This document shows positions 1 to 11,795 of a stretch of DNA of 64,000 nucleotides, piece by piece (positions within the stretch are counted from its first letter, which is position 1; every line of letters starts with the position of its first letter). Below the pieces are notes generated by a model. The model was given only the letters and a program-made list of their open reading frames with translations, did no database searches and was not told the origin of the DNA. The translations under genes were made by a program, and so were the position numbers. Where the stretch lies: contig OV050033.1 in assembly GCA_920105625.2 (NCBI GenBank), forward strand, positions 53,092,780 to 53,156,779. Direction: 5' to 3'. The DNA is from Clusia tigrina (lineage: Eukaryota; Arthropoda; Insecta; Diptera; Clusiidae).

Positions 1-414
1 CTAACACATTCGGTTCTCTCGCGTGCAAGTGTTCGTTTGCCTGCAAAACAGTTCCAACTGCAACAACACACAAACAACAAGTTTAGAATAGTCAAAGAAT
101 CGTCACTCACTGCAAGTTAATTTTGAATAATTTTTTGAATTTCTGCGAGATTCCCGCCGTTAATGATCCTTGTTCTAAACGATTAAACGCTTCAGAGCAT
201 TTGTGTTGAGAGTGTTGAAACGCAAAAACCGTGTCTTCAGTGTCGAGTTTGTGTCAGCGCGCATTTCCAGTTAATTGAAAAAGTTTCGAGTGAAATACTT
301 TTGAAAATTCCCAGCAATTCTGCCAAATCGAATCAGAAGTTGATTGCAATTAATTCCTTAAACTGTGACAAGACTCCGCTACCAGGATAACATAATTGTG
401 TGTTGGTGTTTAAG
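1..414 (+). other. Candidate 5' UTR first exon ending at a strong splice donor
   Basis: The stretch is less AT-rich than what follows and has the CAA/GTGT/TTGAAA texture common in fly 5' untranslated leaders. It has no long reading frame, only short upstream ATGs. It ends in AAG|GTAAGT at 414/415, a consensus insect donor, after which composition drops to AT-rich low-complexity DNA. I infer a non-coding first exon of a plus-strand gene whose coding exons lie mostly or wholly outside the window. The true 5' end is not determined and may lie left of base 1. The gene cannot be named from this. Transcript data would confirm or remove it. Confidence 0.5.
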
Positions 415-420
415 GTAAGT
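415..420 (+). promoter_or_regulatory. Splice donor GTAAGT
   Basis: GTAAGT follows AAG directly and matches the insect 5' splice-site consensus at every position. It would start an intron of at least 44.6 kb if the next exon is the candidate at 45026. Confidence 0.5.
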
Positions 421-489
421 GAAGGAGTTCCGCTTTAAGTAAGAATATATTCATTGTTTAATGAATTTTCCATTTGTTGTTCAAGGAAT

Positions 490-620
490 TTATATTTATT
501 GTTTAATGAAGATTCCATTTATTGTTTAAGAATATTCCATTTATTGTCTAATGAAGATTCCATTTATTGTTTAAGAATATTCCATTTATTGTCTAATGAA
601 GATTCCATTTGTTTTTTAAG
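490..620. repeat. 45-bp minisatellite just inside the putative intron
   Basis: The motif AATGAAGATTCC recurs at 505, 550 and 595, giving a 45-bp period and about 2.5 copies. Each unit alternates TTCCATTTATTGTTTAAG and TTCCATTTATTGTCTAATG halves. The 61-residue reading frame across it (454-639) is a by-product of the repeat. Confidence 0.8.
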
Positions 621-1176
621 GAAACTGATATTTATGTAAAGAATTGTTTATTGAGTTAAAAACGCTTGAAAATTATTAAAGGAAAATACCAAAAATTATG
701 TCTTTGAGGGTTTAATTGACCAGATTTTGTTTAGTGTATTTATTTGTTTAATACTTTTAGTAAAAGAAACTGACAAATATAGGAGCAGAAGGATAATTAA
801 CTAACTGAAATTAACAAATAATTTCTTCAGTAAAATTAAATAGAAAAACCAAAAAAAAGGAATGTTGAAATTATTAAATAATTGAATATTATTAAAATTT
901 AATATAAACATTTTCCTTTCAAGAATGTTGCATTGGACAAATAATTTATTTATTATTATATAAAATATTCTTAATGAAATAAAAATGAGTATGCAATTAT
1001 TCCAAAAATTATCAAATAATTTGTTCATGACAATCAGTTAAATGGAAAATAAAAATATTTTCAGCAATGTTGAAATTTTAAATTATTTTTTTTATTACTA
1101 TCAATGAAGTCAACATTTTGTAGAATATTCAAATGATCAAATAATTTATTCAATAATATCAGGAAAATTAAATTGA

Positions 1177-1592
1177 ATGAAATTATCAAATAATTTGTTC
1201 ATGAGAGAGAATACCAATGAAGTGCATAATTCTATGTTCAAGATATTAGAGTTATATTCTAGTGAGGTGGGGTCCTGTCAGTCTACCAGAATTTATTATT
1301 ATCCACAACCAGACTTAGAACCCTCTGCCTATCTCTTGTTCCGATATCTGCCGAGCTATCTCAGTGGAGTTAAGCTGCTCTCAAAGGAAGCCTCTGAAAA
1401 CCACCTGATTCAATTTTTCAAAGAGAAACCGCAGAAGTTCTTCACCGATGGCATCAGGGCCCTACCTGAAAATAGCAAAACATTGATGATAATAATGGAG
1501 CATATTTGGTTTAAATAAATTAATTTCCAGACTATAAGAAAAACAATGGAATTGTACTAAAAACGCCACGAACCTTTCCCAGATTTCCCAAT
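1177..1592 (+). pseudogene. Mariner transposase C-terminal remnant with possible 3' end
   Basis: Read in frame from 1177, residues 45-55 (PDLEPSAYLLF) correspond to the mariner motif PDLAPSDYHLF. They are followed by YLSGVKLLSKEA and then KPQKFFTDGIRALPEN, the usual end of a mariner transposase. The third catalytic aspartate has become alanine (GCC at 1327-1329). A frameshift near 1470-1480 moves the last part (DDNNGAYLV, stop near 1515) to another frame. A stretch at about 1558-1592 resembles mariner terminal-repeat sequence (CGCCACGAACCTTTCCC), so the 3' end may be kept. The 5' two thirds are missing. It is a dead cut-and-paste transposon fragment; mariner identity is fairly sure, the subfamily is not. 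Confidence 0.7.
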
Positions 1593-1840
1593 TATTATCA
1601 TTATAATATCCTTCAAAAAATATAACAAAATTTATATATAAAAATATAAGAAATATAATATTTAATAATATAAGTATAAAAAGATGAAAGTCAATACATC
1701 GAAAGTTATTCTCTGGACAGGTAGAAAAGGGGGATAAGCCGGAGAACCATCTTAGCAGGAGGTCTCCAAGCAATCAGGCCAGCGATGCCCATGGTATCCT
1801 CAGGAAGTACATAAATTCTCCAACATATCCCCAGACACTG

Positions 1841-1926
1841 AGTCCACTGCAACTATTTCTATTTAGGAATATAATTATTCTATTATTAATAATATTTAAA
1901 AATATTTTTCATAGTTGCAGTGGACT
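1841..1926. repeat. Fold-back: 15-bp perfect inverted repeat
   Basis: AGTCCACTGCAACTA at 1841-1855 is the exact reverse complement of 1912-1926, with a 56-base AT-rich loop. It could be the remains of a fold-back element or a transcript hairpin. No coding content was seen. Confidence 0.75.
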
Positions 1927-1929
1927 TTG

Positions 1930-3150
1930 TTGAATATTTCTGCACAAAAATTATAATTTAAAATATAAGAATATTTCCTAATAAAAAATTTTGACTAGAA
2001 TGCAAATATTTGAGGTTCAAAATTAGTCCCTTAAAAAGTCTCTTTAAAAAGTATCCCATGATCCTTTGTATAGAAGATTTTTGCAGCAAATTATTTTTTT
2101 CCTCCTATTCGTATAACTCGCCGATGTCATTTCTATCCTATCCTTCAAGCATAAAATCATATTTCCTTATTTATCTATTACCTGAAAAACCACAACCCAA
2201 TGAATATATTACAATGTTAGGTTCGATAACTAGCTACCAGGGCCTTCAGCTCACATATTTAATTATATTAAATCCTTTAGAATCCTGCGAAAATCTGTGT
2301 ATTTCCAGTCTGATATTATTCTAGGATCTTCCCCTACACACACGCTTAAAATGACCATTTCATTTACTCACTTTGCTGGATTGCTGCGAACACACTGGCT
2401 CCAATTGTTCCTTCATTCCATACAATGCGATTCCTTCAACATTCAAATCCTTTTAATAGTTATTAATGTTCTTCATTCTTTCTCTTCAGTTTGCTAATAG
2501 GAGAATTTTATCCCAAGAAGACACATGATAGCTGAAAGTTAAAAACTTACCAATATCCTTTGCTTTACTCTATACACGCATACCGCATCTGTAAGGACAA
2601 TTGCAAATTTATAGCATTGTTAACTGAAAAAATAACCAAGTTTGATTTTAATTTTGTCAATTTTATCAAATAAAGATGTGGAAAAATAACTAAGAAATTT
2701 ATGCATAAATAAAAACAACGTGAAAAATTAAATGCACATTGTTTAAATATAATTCCTCTTCGTTGACATAAACAGGAACATGCTCTGATTCCTTTAGATC
2801 CTTTCAGTGGAAAGCCAATATTTAAATAAACAAATTAATAGAGAATTGTGTTACAATTGAATTGTTCGAATTGACAATGGTTTGAGGGATCTCATTGCTA
2901 TTCATAACGCTTCTAAGTAAGTCCAATTTGTTGATCAAATTGCTCACCAAGGTTAGTAGTGATAATGCCCATATTGTCTGGACAGAAATCGAAAGTTAGA
3001 GAAGTACTTTTCAGAAACTTAATTTGAGCTGAGACTGTGATGTCTCAAGTTTTTTGTGATATCGACATAGTCTGAAGTCTCAAAATTACCCAGAAACTTT
3101 CCTAGCACAACCGCAAGTCCTCCTATCGAAAGGTAGTTAGTGTAAGGAGA
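1930..3150. other. No recognisable feature
   Basis: AT-rich DNA with short chance reading frames only (the longest, 2010-2324, resembles nothing I know). I see no transposon motif, RNA gene or splice-pair candidate. Confidence 0.5.
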
Positions 3151-3165
3151 TAATGAACGCGGCAC

Positions 3166-3299
3166 TTTTGTTATTCAATCTTTTGTTATTCAATCTTTTG
3201 TTATTCATCCTTTTGTTATTCATCCTTTTGTTATTCATCCTTTTGTTATTCATACTTTTGTTATTAATCTTTTTGTTACTCATCCTTTTGCTATCCATG
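3166..3299. repeat. 15-bp minisatellite (TTTTGTTATTCATCC)n
   Basis: About nine tandem units, best preserved in the middle and diverging at both ends. Because 15 is a multiple of three, it stays open on both strands (Leu/Phe-rich on plus, Asn/Lys/Met-rich on minus), which explains the two overlapping small ORFs here. Confidence 0.9.
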
Positions 3300-5100
3300 C
3301 TCCTGTTTGATATCGGAACCAATATTAATTTCTCTGTTTATCTTCGGCAGATTTAGGAATGGAAACTTTTCCTATACGATTGAACCTTATTTTTTCCATT
3401 CCATTTAAAACAAGCTTCAGAGAGCCTGATCCCATATGCATTGAAGGCAAAATGCATCCTTGAAGGGTAAAATGTACTAAAAAATAATGTGCTAAAAAAT
3501 AATTGCTTCCAGTTTGTGTTCTAATCGTCACTTGGGCAAAAGTAACTTTGATGTTCTGTCGAAAATTACCTGATATTTCCTGATATTTCCTGGACATCGC
3601 CGGTGCCCATATTCATTCCTCAAAATGCTTATGTAGTGAGTCTAACAAATATTCGAACAAAGGGGTTTCTTTTACTTGATCCAATCCAGTCAATCCAACT
3701 AAACATTAATTTTCGTAAAAATTATATATACTAACGAACTCGATATATTATATACTATATATACTAGCCCGCCTCCGATTCGCCAGCTGTCTGCCTCATT
3801 ATGTTTAATATTTGTATGTTTTGAATTGAAACTAAGAGTCGAATCACGACAATGAGGACCACATAACGAGACACATAAACAGTTGATGCTTCTGTGGAAG
3901 CAAAAATAGCTTCATAATTGATTCATTATTCGATCAGCAGTGTTATTATTCCATGGAAGATGTTCAATTGTCTGAAGTGATCTAATTTGAAGTGATATAT
4001 ATTTCTTTGAGGTTGGACTACTCATTATCTATTATAATTTCCTAGCACAGACTGTAAATGTCAGCAGAATTTATCACAGACACCTGACGAACATTCTAAT
4101 ATCCAATAGAAAAACATCCTATATTTATTTCACCCTCACCAAACAAATTGGCGGATTTGATAATACCACTGAAAAATATGCAGTTAACATTAAAACTCAT
4201 TTCCACTTCCCAGCACTTGAAATATGCCACGATACCGGAAGGTCCTTTCTATGAACACAACATATTTACAGCATTGTGGGCATATCCTTATCAGCTGTTG
4301 AAGTATTCAAAGGATTTACACTCAACTAGCGTGGATACACTCACAAACACACCCACACTTCACGTGTAGAAACTCCTCATACCAAAGTTTGAACGGCTGA
4401 GATTTCAGGGATTACGTTATTATATCATTTCCCACACATGCAACAACATAAACGCCCAACCCATTCTGAGAGAGGCTGAAACGCCAACAGTCCAGGCAAA
4501 AATTGATATTCTTAATTGTGTAAAAATAACTTCGCTCGTATCGATTTTCATTAATAAAAATTTAATGATGCGTTGCTAAAGCGCTGATAACTCTGCTGTC
4601 GCCACACTAACAGAGTTATAATAAGGCCATAAAGGACGAATATGTAGTCAATCGTGAAATTATCACAGCTTCACTCTCGACAAACCGTTTAAGCAGTGTT
4701 CGGTAAATGTTCATCTTCATTGGGAATGTGTACGCAGAGCTGACGACGGAAATGGGTGGCTACCACCAGGAAGCAGCTCACAGGACCATGTTACACCACT
4801 GCCAAAACAGTGGCAGGGAGGTGGGAAAGGACTTTAGTGTTTGTTTAAGACGGAAGGACTTTAGTAATAAATAAGCAATTGGCTGATCTTTCTCTTTGCT
4901 GGCGTCGAATGTAATTGTTTGAAAATGCGCCATGATTAATGATGCGAGAATTGCCACTAAAATATTTACAGAGTGCACGAATTGAGCTCAATTTAAACTG
5001 TCGTCAATTTTGCAAACTCTTCAAAGATGCAATTTTTTAATATTCTTCAAAAAGTCTGAACATTTAAACTCTTCATTAAAAATGAAATTTGTTAATAGTC
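3300..5100. other. No recognisable feature
   Basis: Contains a 90-residue minus-strand frame (3325-3597) and a 73-residue plus-strand frame (4148-4369). Neither has a domain, a biased composition or a splice context I recognise. Treated as non-coding. Confidence 0.45.
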
Positions 5101-5109
5101 TTCAATAAG

Positions 5110-5480
5110 TCAGGCAATGTAAGAGTGTTCTCCTAAAAGTCCCTACGAGTATAAAAGTGAAGATAGCTAAAGGAAGAATATTATCCCAACAGGTCCTACG
5201 AGTTTAAAAGTCAAGACAGCTAATGTAAGAGTGTTATCTTAAAAAGCTCTACGAGTTTAACGGTCAAGGCAGCTAAAGGAAGAGTGTTATGCTAACAGGT
5301 CCCACGAGTATAAAAGTCAAGACGACAGTTGTAAGATTGTCCCCCTAAAAGTCCCTATGAGTATAAAAGTCAAACCAGTTAAAGTAAGAGTGTAACCCTA
5401 AAATGTACTGCAAGTATAAAAGTTAAGACAGCGAAAGGAAGAGAGTTATCCTAAACGATTTTTCAAGTATAAAAGTCAAG
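5110..5480. repeat. 53-bp tandem repeat carrying TATAAAAG-like motif in each unit
   Basis: Seven units spaced 52-54 bp, marked by (A/T)CGAGTATAAAAGTCAAG near 5146, 5199, 5252, 5304, 5358, 5411 and 5464. Alternate units share GTAAGAGTGTT or GGAAGA-type starts, so there may be a dimeric higher order. Units have diverged, which points to an old array. TATAAAAG is kept in five units and mutated to TTTAA in two. Confidence 0.9.
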
Positions 5481-5579
5481 AAAGCAAAACTCTTGATATG
5501 GAGTTAGTTAAGAACTTCCGCTTAACTAGATTATTGGGGTGGGAGTGTAAATTTATATTGTAGGGTCTTTTCTAATTAA

Positions 5580-6500
5580 GAATTCCTTTGTGGGGAGTTG
5601 AAATTTTGAGGTTCTTATTTAGATACCATGGTAATACCATGGCGCACTCGTTATGGTGCGTAGAACTTAAGATTGATATCGGGGACTCAACTCGATGTTT
5701 GACATTCTGTCGGAGCTCCACATTTCAAACATCAATTGATTGCCGTAGGATCTCATATGAATCCCACGGCAACCAACTGTGGTTTGATGACCACTTTGTA
5801 GAGAAGGATTTTAGTTTCCATGTTGAGCTGCTTGTTAGGAGTTTTGTCTTGAGTTTTAGTTGGAATTTTTGGCTTCGATGTGCGTTCAGGTGACGTTACT
5901 ATCCAAATGTATACTAAGATACTTCACATCGCTTCATTGCGGGATCAGTACACCCTTTGGATATAAGGGAAGTCATGTTTCGTGTCTTAAAGTAAAACTT
6001 TTGTGAACGCTTTCAGATACGTTAAACTTAATTCTCCATTTTAGTAACCATTCCTCTACACACTGATGTAATCCTTTAGGTTTTGTGAGGCATTGTTGGA
6101 ATCTTTATGGGAACAGAAAACTGCAGTGTCCTCTGCAAACGTAGATGTAGATCACTCGTGTATAGAAGGTTGAAAAGAGGTCAAAGTATACTCCCCAGTG
6201 GCTCCAGCTAGGGTTTTGTACGAGTCTCATATATAGGCTCGGACTTCGAAATGTTACTATATTCGGGAAGATGGCGCTGAATTCTGTAGATAAGACTCTC
6301 AGGTCATACCTTATCCTCATACGCTTGAGCAGAAAATTCCCGTATCAATATTTTGAATTCTCCAATGTATTAAAGGTACTTCAGTCTGCATTAGATGTGC
6401 TGTAAACACATGTTGGAGACGATCTAGAAGGGCTTCGATTTTTTCAGCAACACTTTTTGCTCAATTATCAACAGACAAATGGGTAATTGTCCAAATTTTA
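5580..6500 (-). pseudogene. Jockey-type LINE reverse transcriptase remnant
   Basis: Reading the minus strand from 6500 downward gives, in shifting frames, LLDRLQHVFTAHL (linker before RT), LAGATGEYTLTSFQ (a degraded GVPQGSVLGPLLF), STFAEDTAVFCSHKDSNN (the FADDTAVL catalytic box with one Asp to Glu change), KGVLIPQ-type and KYLSIHL-type sequence. Further down are LLYKVVIKP and SAPWYYHG (the LLYKxxLKPxWTYG and RxITxAPWYV thumb region). The order fits the RT domain of a jockey-clade non-LTR retrotransposon. Stops and frameshifts are many and part of the RT fingers is deleted around 6300-6370. It is a dead insertion opposite to the putative host gene. Confidence 0.75.
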
Positions 6501-6759
6501 GGGGCTACCTGAAGCAATAATATCTTCTAAAGAGACCCTTAGTCTTCATAGTTCAAATAAGGGGCATCTTCACATATTTTTTGCGAAGTCGTTATTTCAA
6601 CCAATTGGAAGAGGTTCTTTCATTCGTCTGAACTACTTGCAACTGTGCTGCCAAGTGAGCATCTTGTGATTTGGAATAGAACAAAACTTTCTTCATATGC
6701 ACTATCAATATTGAGAGCGAAAATGTTGCCCGTGCTGCCAAAAACGATTTGGCAAATAT

Positions 6760-7040
6760 GTGAGCAAGCGAGTAAAGGAGTCGTTAAGTCATTTATATAC
6801 TGTCATAAGTAGTGCCAGAAATGAGTCTTGAGGCACACCTCGAACCACTGGAAGAAGATTACGGGCTATATTAGAACTATTACTCGCTTTGTGAACTCTC
6901 TGATTTCTGTGTTTTTAGTAAGGACAATAATTTCCCTGCTGTGCAGAAGAAGTTGAATATATTTAATAGATTTGTCCGCAGTCAAATGTTTTGGTGTAGT
7001 TCAATAAAGCCAGAAAAGTGGTCTAATTAGAGTCAAGTAT
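6760..7040 (-). pseudogene. Second LINE reverse transcriptase remnant
   Basis: On the minus strand, LALLNYTKTFDCG (near 7030-6985) matches the RT block ALLDYxKAFDxV. Some 45 codons on, VPQDSFLALLMTVYINDL (near 6870-6800) matches GVPQGSxLGPLLFxxYINDL. These blocks are in the expected order, but the YINDL ending differs from the YTADL-type of the neighbouring remnant at 5580-6500. So this is probably a different LINE lineage (CR1/I-like) that landed beside it. Broken throughout. Confidence 0.6.
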
Positions 7041-7049
7041 TATACAAAT

Positions 7050-8400
7050 GCCTTCTAAGACTATAACAATTTTTAAGGACATTCTGCAGTTTCCCCTTAG
7101 TCAAAGCCAGATTTCAGTTCTTTGATTTTGTTACTCTCCGATAAAAATATGTTAATTTGTTGCTTTGCAATGCAAATAAATGCATTTGCTGTGTATGATA
7201 AATTAATTTTAAAGTCCTTTTCAGCGACGCCTTTACTTGTGTGTGACGCATTCGCAGCAGCTCTGCTTTGTTTTTGCCTCGGTTCTCAGTTATCCTCTGG
7301 TTTTATCCTTATTATATTTCTTTAGAACCACTTGGATTTCCTTTCGTTTTTTTGTCATTAATTTGACGCTAGGCTTATGTTAAAATGTACAGGAAAAAAC
7401 TACGCCATCATAATCAGCGCAAAGTTAACGTAAATCCTTGTTAAGCGTTCGACTCTCAGACGTGGCTCATTATTATTCAATATTTACTTAAGTGGGATTT
7501 TGTATAATTTGGCGTGTGTTCTTTGCATCCATTTGACACAAATCCCTTCGTGCTTGAAGTGCGGCAGCATATCACTTTTTAATGTGCATATATTCATTCG
7601 AAGTATGCGGTGGGTATCAATTCCAATTTGTTTTATGAGCTCCACACTTGCGTCCTTTGGTATATTAAAGATGGATTTTATTTCCACATGTTTTTAAATA
7701 ACTTATTTAAAATTTGTTTTGGTGGTTAGATTATGAAACAAAATCCTTGCAATATGTTTGAAGTTTTCTTAATTGGAAGCGGCAGTTATGGTCCCTTTGT
7801 TCGAAATTTTATATTAAATTGTCTTTTAGTACACTGGGACGTATGAGTGACAAAGGATTAAATACTAAAAAGCTAAGTTAGTGCATTGCATGGAAAAGCA
7901 ATGGACTATTATTATATTTTTAATACTGGAACGAACAATGATAATCAGAAACCATGCAGTGAGAACGGGAACATCATTTTGGGCAGTTCGTCCACCATGA
8001 TCCAACATTTAGTGACTCATAATGACGACTGTATATAGGGTCAAAGTAAGCTGCTGGATTGCTCTTGGAGTCAGATGAGATAATCTGCAACCGAACACTC
8101 TGCTTGGTCGCTCTAAGAAGTACACAGCCGCACACTGGCTTCGATGTAACTCTAATTGCTAAAAGGTGTAGCTTGGTTCAGCTATCTATATATCCTTGTT
8201 ATATAGTAATGATTTTGGGAGGTAATTAAGACTCAGGATAGCATTTAAAATATGGATAAAATGACAATTGCAACATTTGGGAGTTCTTTCGGCATTTTGT
8301 TTGTGATAAGGTCATCGCTGGATTTTTTAAAAACTTATTTCCTTCCGCTCAATCAATGTCACTTATATAATTTTAATCTTCGCACGTCCTTGTGCTTATA
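7050..8400. other. No recognisable feature
   Basis: Small frames only (7122-7325, 7484-7697, 8252-8557), none with a recognisable domain. The last one is partly made from the TA-rich repeat that follows. Confidence 0.45.
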
Positions 8401-8417
8401 CCATAATAAAAGATTAT

Positions 8418-8512
8418 ATAGTGAATTATATAGTTATACAGTTATATATAGTTATGTATATAGTATATTATATTTAGTATATAGTATATTATATTTAGTA
8501 TATTATATAGTT
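8418..8512. repeat. TA-rich simple repeat (TATAGTATATTATATTTAG)
   Basis: Repeated ATATAGTTATA and TTAGTATATAGTATATTATA blocks. Low complexity; probably polymorphic in length. Confidence 0.85.
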
Positions 8513-8889
8513 GGGTCTTCTAACTTTGTCTGGGAGAATGATAAGACACTACTGTAGAATGTCTGACTATAGACAATGATACATTGTTAATAGTAGAAAT
8601 TTGAACCGATAACAAATCAACAATCAATGCTGTCTTTATTTCAAATTTCTTTATTATTTATTTTTATTTTTTATTATTTATTAATGAATAGTTCAGTTTA
8701 TTCATTACTGTGAAAGAAACAAAAACACTCGTATGCCTAATACATGTATATAATGCCTCCTAAAAGTAGGCAGTAATTTTAACACACTGAAATATAAAAA
8801 GAATTCCATATTAATTATAATATTGCCTAATTTTAGGGTGCGGAATAATTAAAACTTACAAGTGTGATATTTGGATGAGTACAAATAAA

Positions 8890-10290
8890 TAAATCAGAAG
8901 AGAGAGAGGGATATAGACGTAGAGAGATAAAGTGAGATAGAGAGAGATAGAGAGAGATGGAGAGAGAAAAAGAGAGAGAAATAGGAACAGGGAATTATAT
9001 ACTGAAATTGTGAGAGTGAGAGAGTTAAAGAGAATGAGGAGGAATAGTCTGAAATTGTGATACTTTACATGACTACTTTATATAAATAGAGAGAGAGAAA
9101 GAAATATAAACAAATAGAAAGATAACGGAAGAGACTGACTTGAGAGAGAGGAGATAGATAAAGAGAATGAGGAGGGAGAGTCTAAAATTGTGACACTTTA
9201 CATACCGAGATAATACAAATAAAATGAATGAGAAATAGAGAAAAGAAAAGGGAAAGTGGAGGTAGAGACTAAAATTGTGAGATTGAGACAGGCAGAGATA
9301 AAAAGAACGAGGAGGCAGAGACTGAAATTGTGACACTTTACATATCGAGTTTATATAAAAAGAGAGACAGAATGAGGAGAGAGGCACAGAAATTGTGATA
9401 TTTTCCATAAAGAGTTTATATACATAAAGAGAGAGAAAGAAAGAGAAAAGAAGATACTGAAATTGTGACAAAGAGAAAGAGGAGAGAGAGGCTGAAATTG
9501 TCACATGTTAAATAACGAGTTTATATAATTAATGAGAGAAACAGAAAGAAAAAGAAATAGAAAGGCAGATACTGAAATTTTGACAAAGTGAGCGAAAGAG
9601 GGAGAGATAAAGAGAAAGAGAAGGCAGATACTGAAATTGTGACACTTTACATATCGAGTTTATATAAAAAGAGAGGAAGAATGAGGAGGGAGGAACAGAA
9701 ATTCTGATATCTTTCATAAAGAGTTTATGTACATAAAGAGAGAAAGATATAGAAAGAGAAAGGAAGAGCCTGAAATTTTGACAGGGAGGTAGATAAGAGA
9801 GAGAGAGATAAGAGGTGGGGACTGAAATTGTGTAATTTTTCATAAAGAGTTTATATAAAAAAAGAGAGAGAGAGAAAGAAACAGAAAGAGAAAGGAAGAG
9901 ACGAAATTGTCACAGTGAGGTAGAGAAGAGAGAGAGAGAGAGAGAGAGAGAAAAGAGGTGAGGACTGAAATTGTGATATTTTTCATAAAGAGTTTATATA
10001 AATAAAGAGAGAGAGAGAAAGAAATAGAAAGAGAAAAGAAGAGACGAAATTGTCACAGTGAGGTAGAGAAGAGAGAGAGAGAGAGAGAGAAAAGAGGTGA
10101 GGACTGAAATTGTGATATTTTTCATAAAGATTTTATATAAATAAAGAGAGAGAGATAAAGAAATAGAAAGAGATAGGCCGACACTGAAATTCTGACAGAG
10201 AGAAAGAGGGAAAGAAGTAGCGACTGAAGTTGTGATATAACGAGTTTATATAAATAAAGAGAATGATAGGGAGAGAATAAGAAAAAGGAA
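8890..10290. repeat. GA-rich degenerate minisatellite, 1.4 kb
   Basis: An array of variable units, each holding GAAATTGTGAYA, then CATAAAGAGTTTATATAAA, then a run of (GA)n/GAAAGAAATAG. The last units (about 9815, 9960 and 10096) are about 140 bp long and nearly identical, the earlier ones shorter and more diverged. This suggests expansion from the right side. All minus-strand frames here (Ser/Phe/Leu-rich) are by-products of the purine bias. Confidence 0.9.
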
Positions 10291-10309
10291 AGGGGAAGTT
10301 CTGTCACTG

Positions 10310-11548
10310 CTTAATAAATCAAACTTCATAAAGAAAATAAAGTTTTTAAAATTTTGCCGCCAGAAATTCAAGAGACCCTCAATCAAAATGTTGCAACATA
10401 AACTTCACTTCATCCTTTCGAAATACGGCCGTCAGCATATAATTTGATATACCACAAAAAGTGATTTTTGCAGTGCTACTTACTGCTTCCATTAAAGGAT
10501 ATTTTTGTTTATACACAATTTTTTGCGCCATCACAGAGCGACTAGACAACAACCACAAATACCGCACAACATGACTGCAGCAACAGAAAGAGGACAAACT
10601 GGGCAATTTTCAGTGATTGTTGGAGACAATTCAACACATAATAAGCCAATTTAAGTTCATTGTATAGAACAGTCAAAGAAACGGAACGGGAAGAGGCGTT
10701 CGAGGGAGTGAAAGGAGAGAAAAAGGGACAATCACCAAACAACGAAGGACACGCTGGAAATATGAACTCTTCGCCAAGTTGAGCTGGTTTCAAGAAAATA
10801 GAAATGTGTGAAAAAGTATTGCAAAGAAAAATACAGTCAATAAATAATACACTAAGCAGAGAACAACAGAGAAAGCGAAAAAATGCTCCCCAAACATTTT
10901 AAATTTCCAAAAAAAAAAACTAAAAGATTTTCCCCTAATTTTCGTGGCACGTTTCGCCTTAAAGCATTTTCGAAATTATGTTCAGAATATAATTAAATGA
11001 GTTGTTAATTAACCGAATACAGCGAAATGCCATTAGTAAACAGCGTTGGAATGTGCAGCACTCTGTAATAAGCTACAATTTAAATACATGTTGCGTATAC
11101 GCCCACGAGCTCCTCAAAATTTACTCCTCATTTCTGATGTTAGAGTACTTTACTAATTTGAAATAATTTCAATTAAATCTCATTATTATGCTCAGGGAAA
11201 CGAGTTATTCTCAATTAATGTGAATTTTAACAATGTTGAATTTGTCCATAAATAGTTGGGATGTGCAACCAGTGGCGACCACGGTGAAGAAGAAGGATGC
11301 TTTACGTTGTCAGTTGTGTGAGGTTGAGTTACGTGAGTGGTGGGAGTTAGAGTAAGGATAGTTGCCATAATTGCTTGAGATTTATATGAGTATCCAGAGC
11401 AGGTAGTTTTAGGTATGGAGGAGGCAACAACAATTAGTGTTAGGGGCCAGGATAGAGGAACTAGTTAGAAAAGCACCAAAAATAGTGTTGTTTGGAATAC
11501 ATATTTCTGTGATTAGGTCATTAACTATTTGGGAAACAATTATAACGC
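10310..11548. other. No recognisable feature
   Basis: Mixed-composition DNA with small frames at 10379-10793 on the minus strand that I cannot assign. A GA/GT-rich stretch at 11270-11480 is unassigned. Confidence 0.4.
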
Positions 11549-11716
11549 TGTTGAGAACCTAAAATAAGGACTTTATTCAATAATCAGCACTGAAAAATAT
11601 TGAAACATAAATGATTGCATACTTTTAGGATACTTCTAGTGCAGTTCACTACGAGAGAGGTGTCAAGACACAATCTATTCGGAAAAAGCTTACTCAAGAA
11701 GTGCTTTCGAAGTGTA

Positions 11717-11746
11717 GGAACATTCTAGAATGTTCTAGAAACTTCT
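11717..11746 (+). promoter_or_regulatory. Six-unit perfect heat-shock element in the LTR
   Basis: Six contiguous nGAAn/nTTCn pentamers alternate without a gap: gGAAc, aTTCt, aGAAt, gTTCt, aGAAa, cTTCt. Three such units suffice as a binding site for the heat-shock factor trimer. The array lies about 45 bp upstream of the TATA box, a normal distance for a heat-shock promoter. Confidence 0.75.
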
Positions 11747-11788
11747 TTCGAAGTGTAGGGAATGTTATACTTCAACCATTCGAAAGGT

Positions 11789-11795
11789 ATATAAG
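11789..11795 (+). promoter_or_regulatory. LTR TATA box TATATAA
   Basis: TATATAAGCC is kept in all three related LTRs. The ACAGTTGAAC block about 30 bp downstream is the probable transcription start region. Confidence 0.6.

Noticed and set aside
1690..1800. Similarity of GGAGAAYC...GGARGTCTCCAA to 17705-17735 as a shared LINE end
   Set aside because: About 30 bases only, with a third of the positions different; not enough to call.
3153..3356. Leu/Phe-rich frame as a membrane peptide
   Set aside because: Direct product of a 15-bp minisatellite; the opposite strand is equally open.
9073..10307. Ser/Leu/Phe-rich minus-strand frames as membrane proteins
   Set aside because: Purine bias of the GA array removes stops on the complementary strand.
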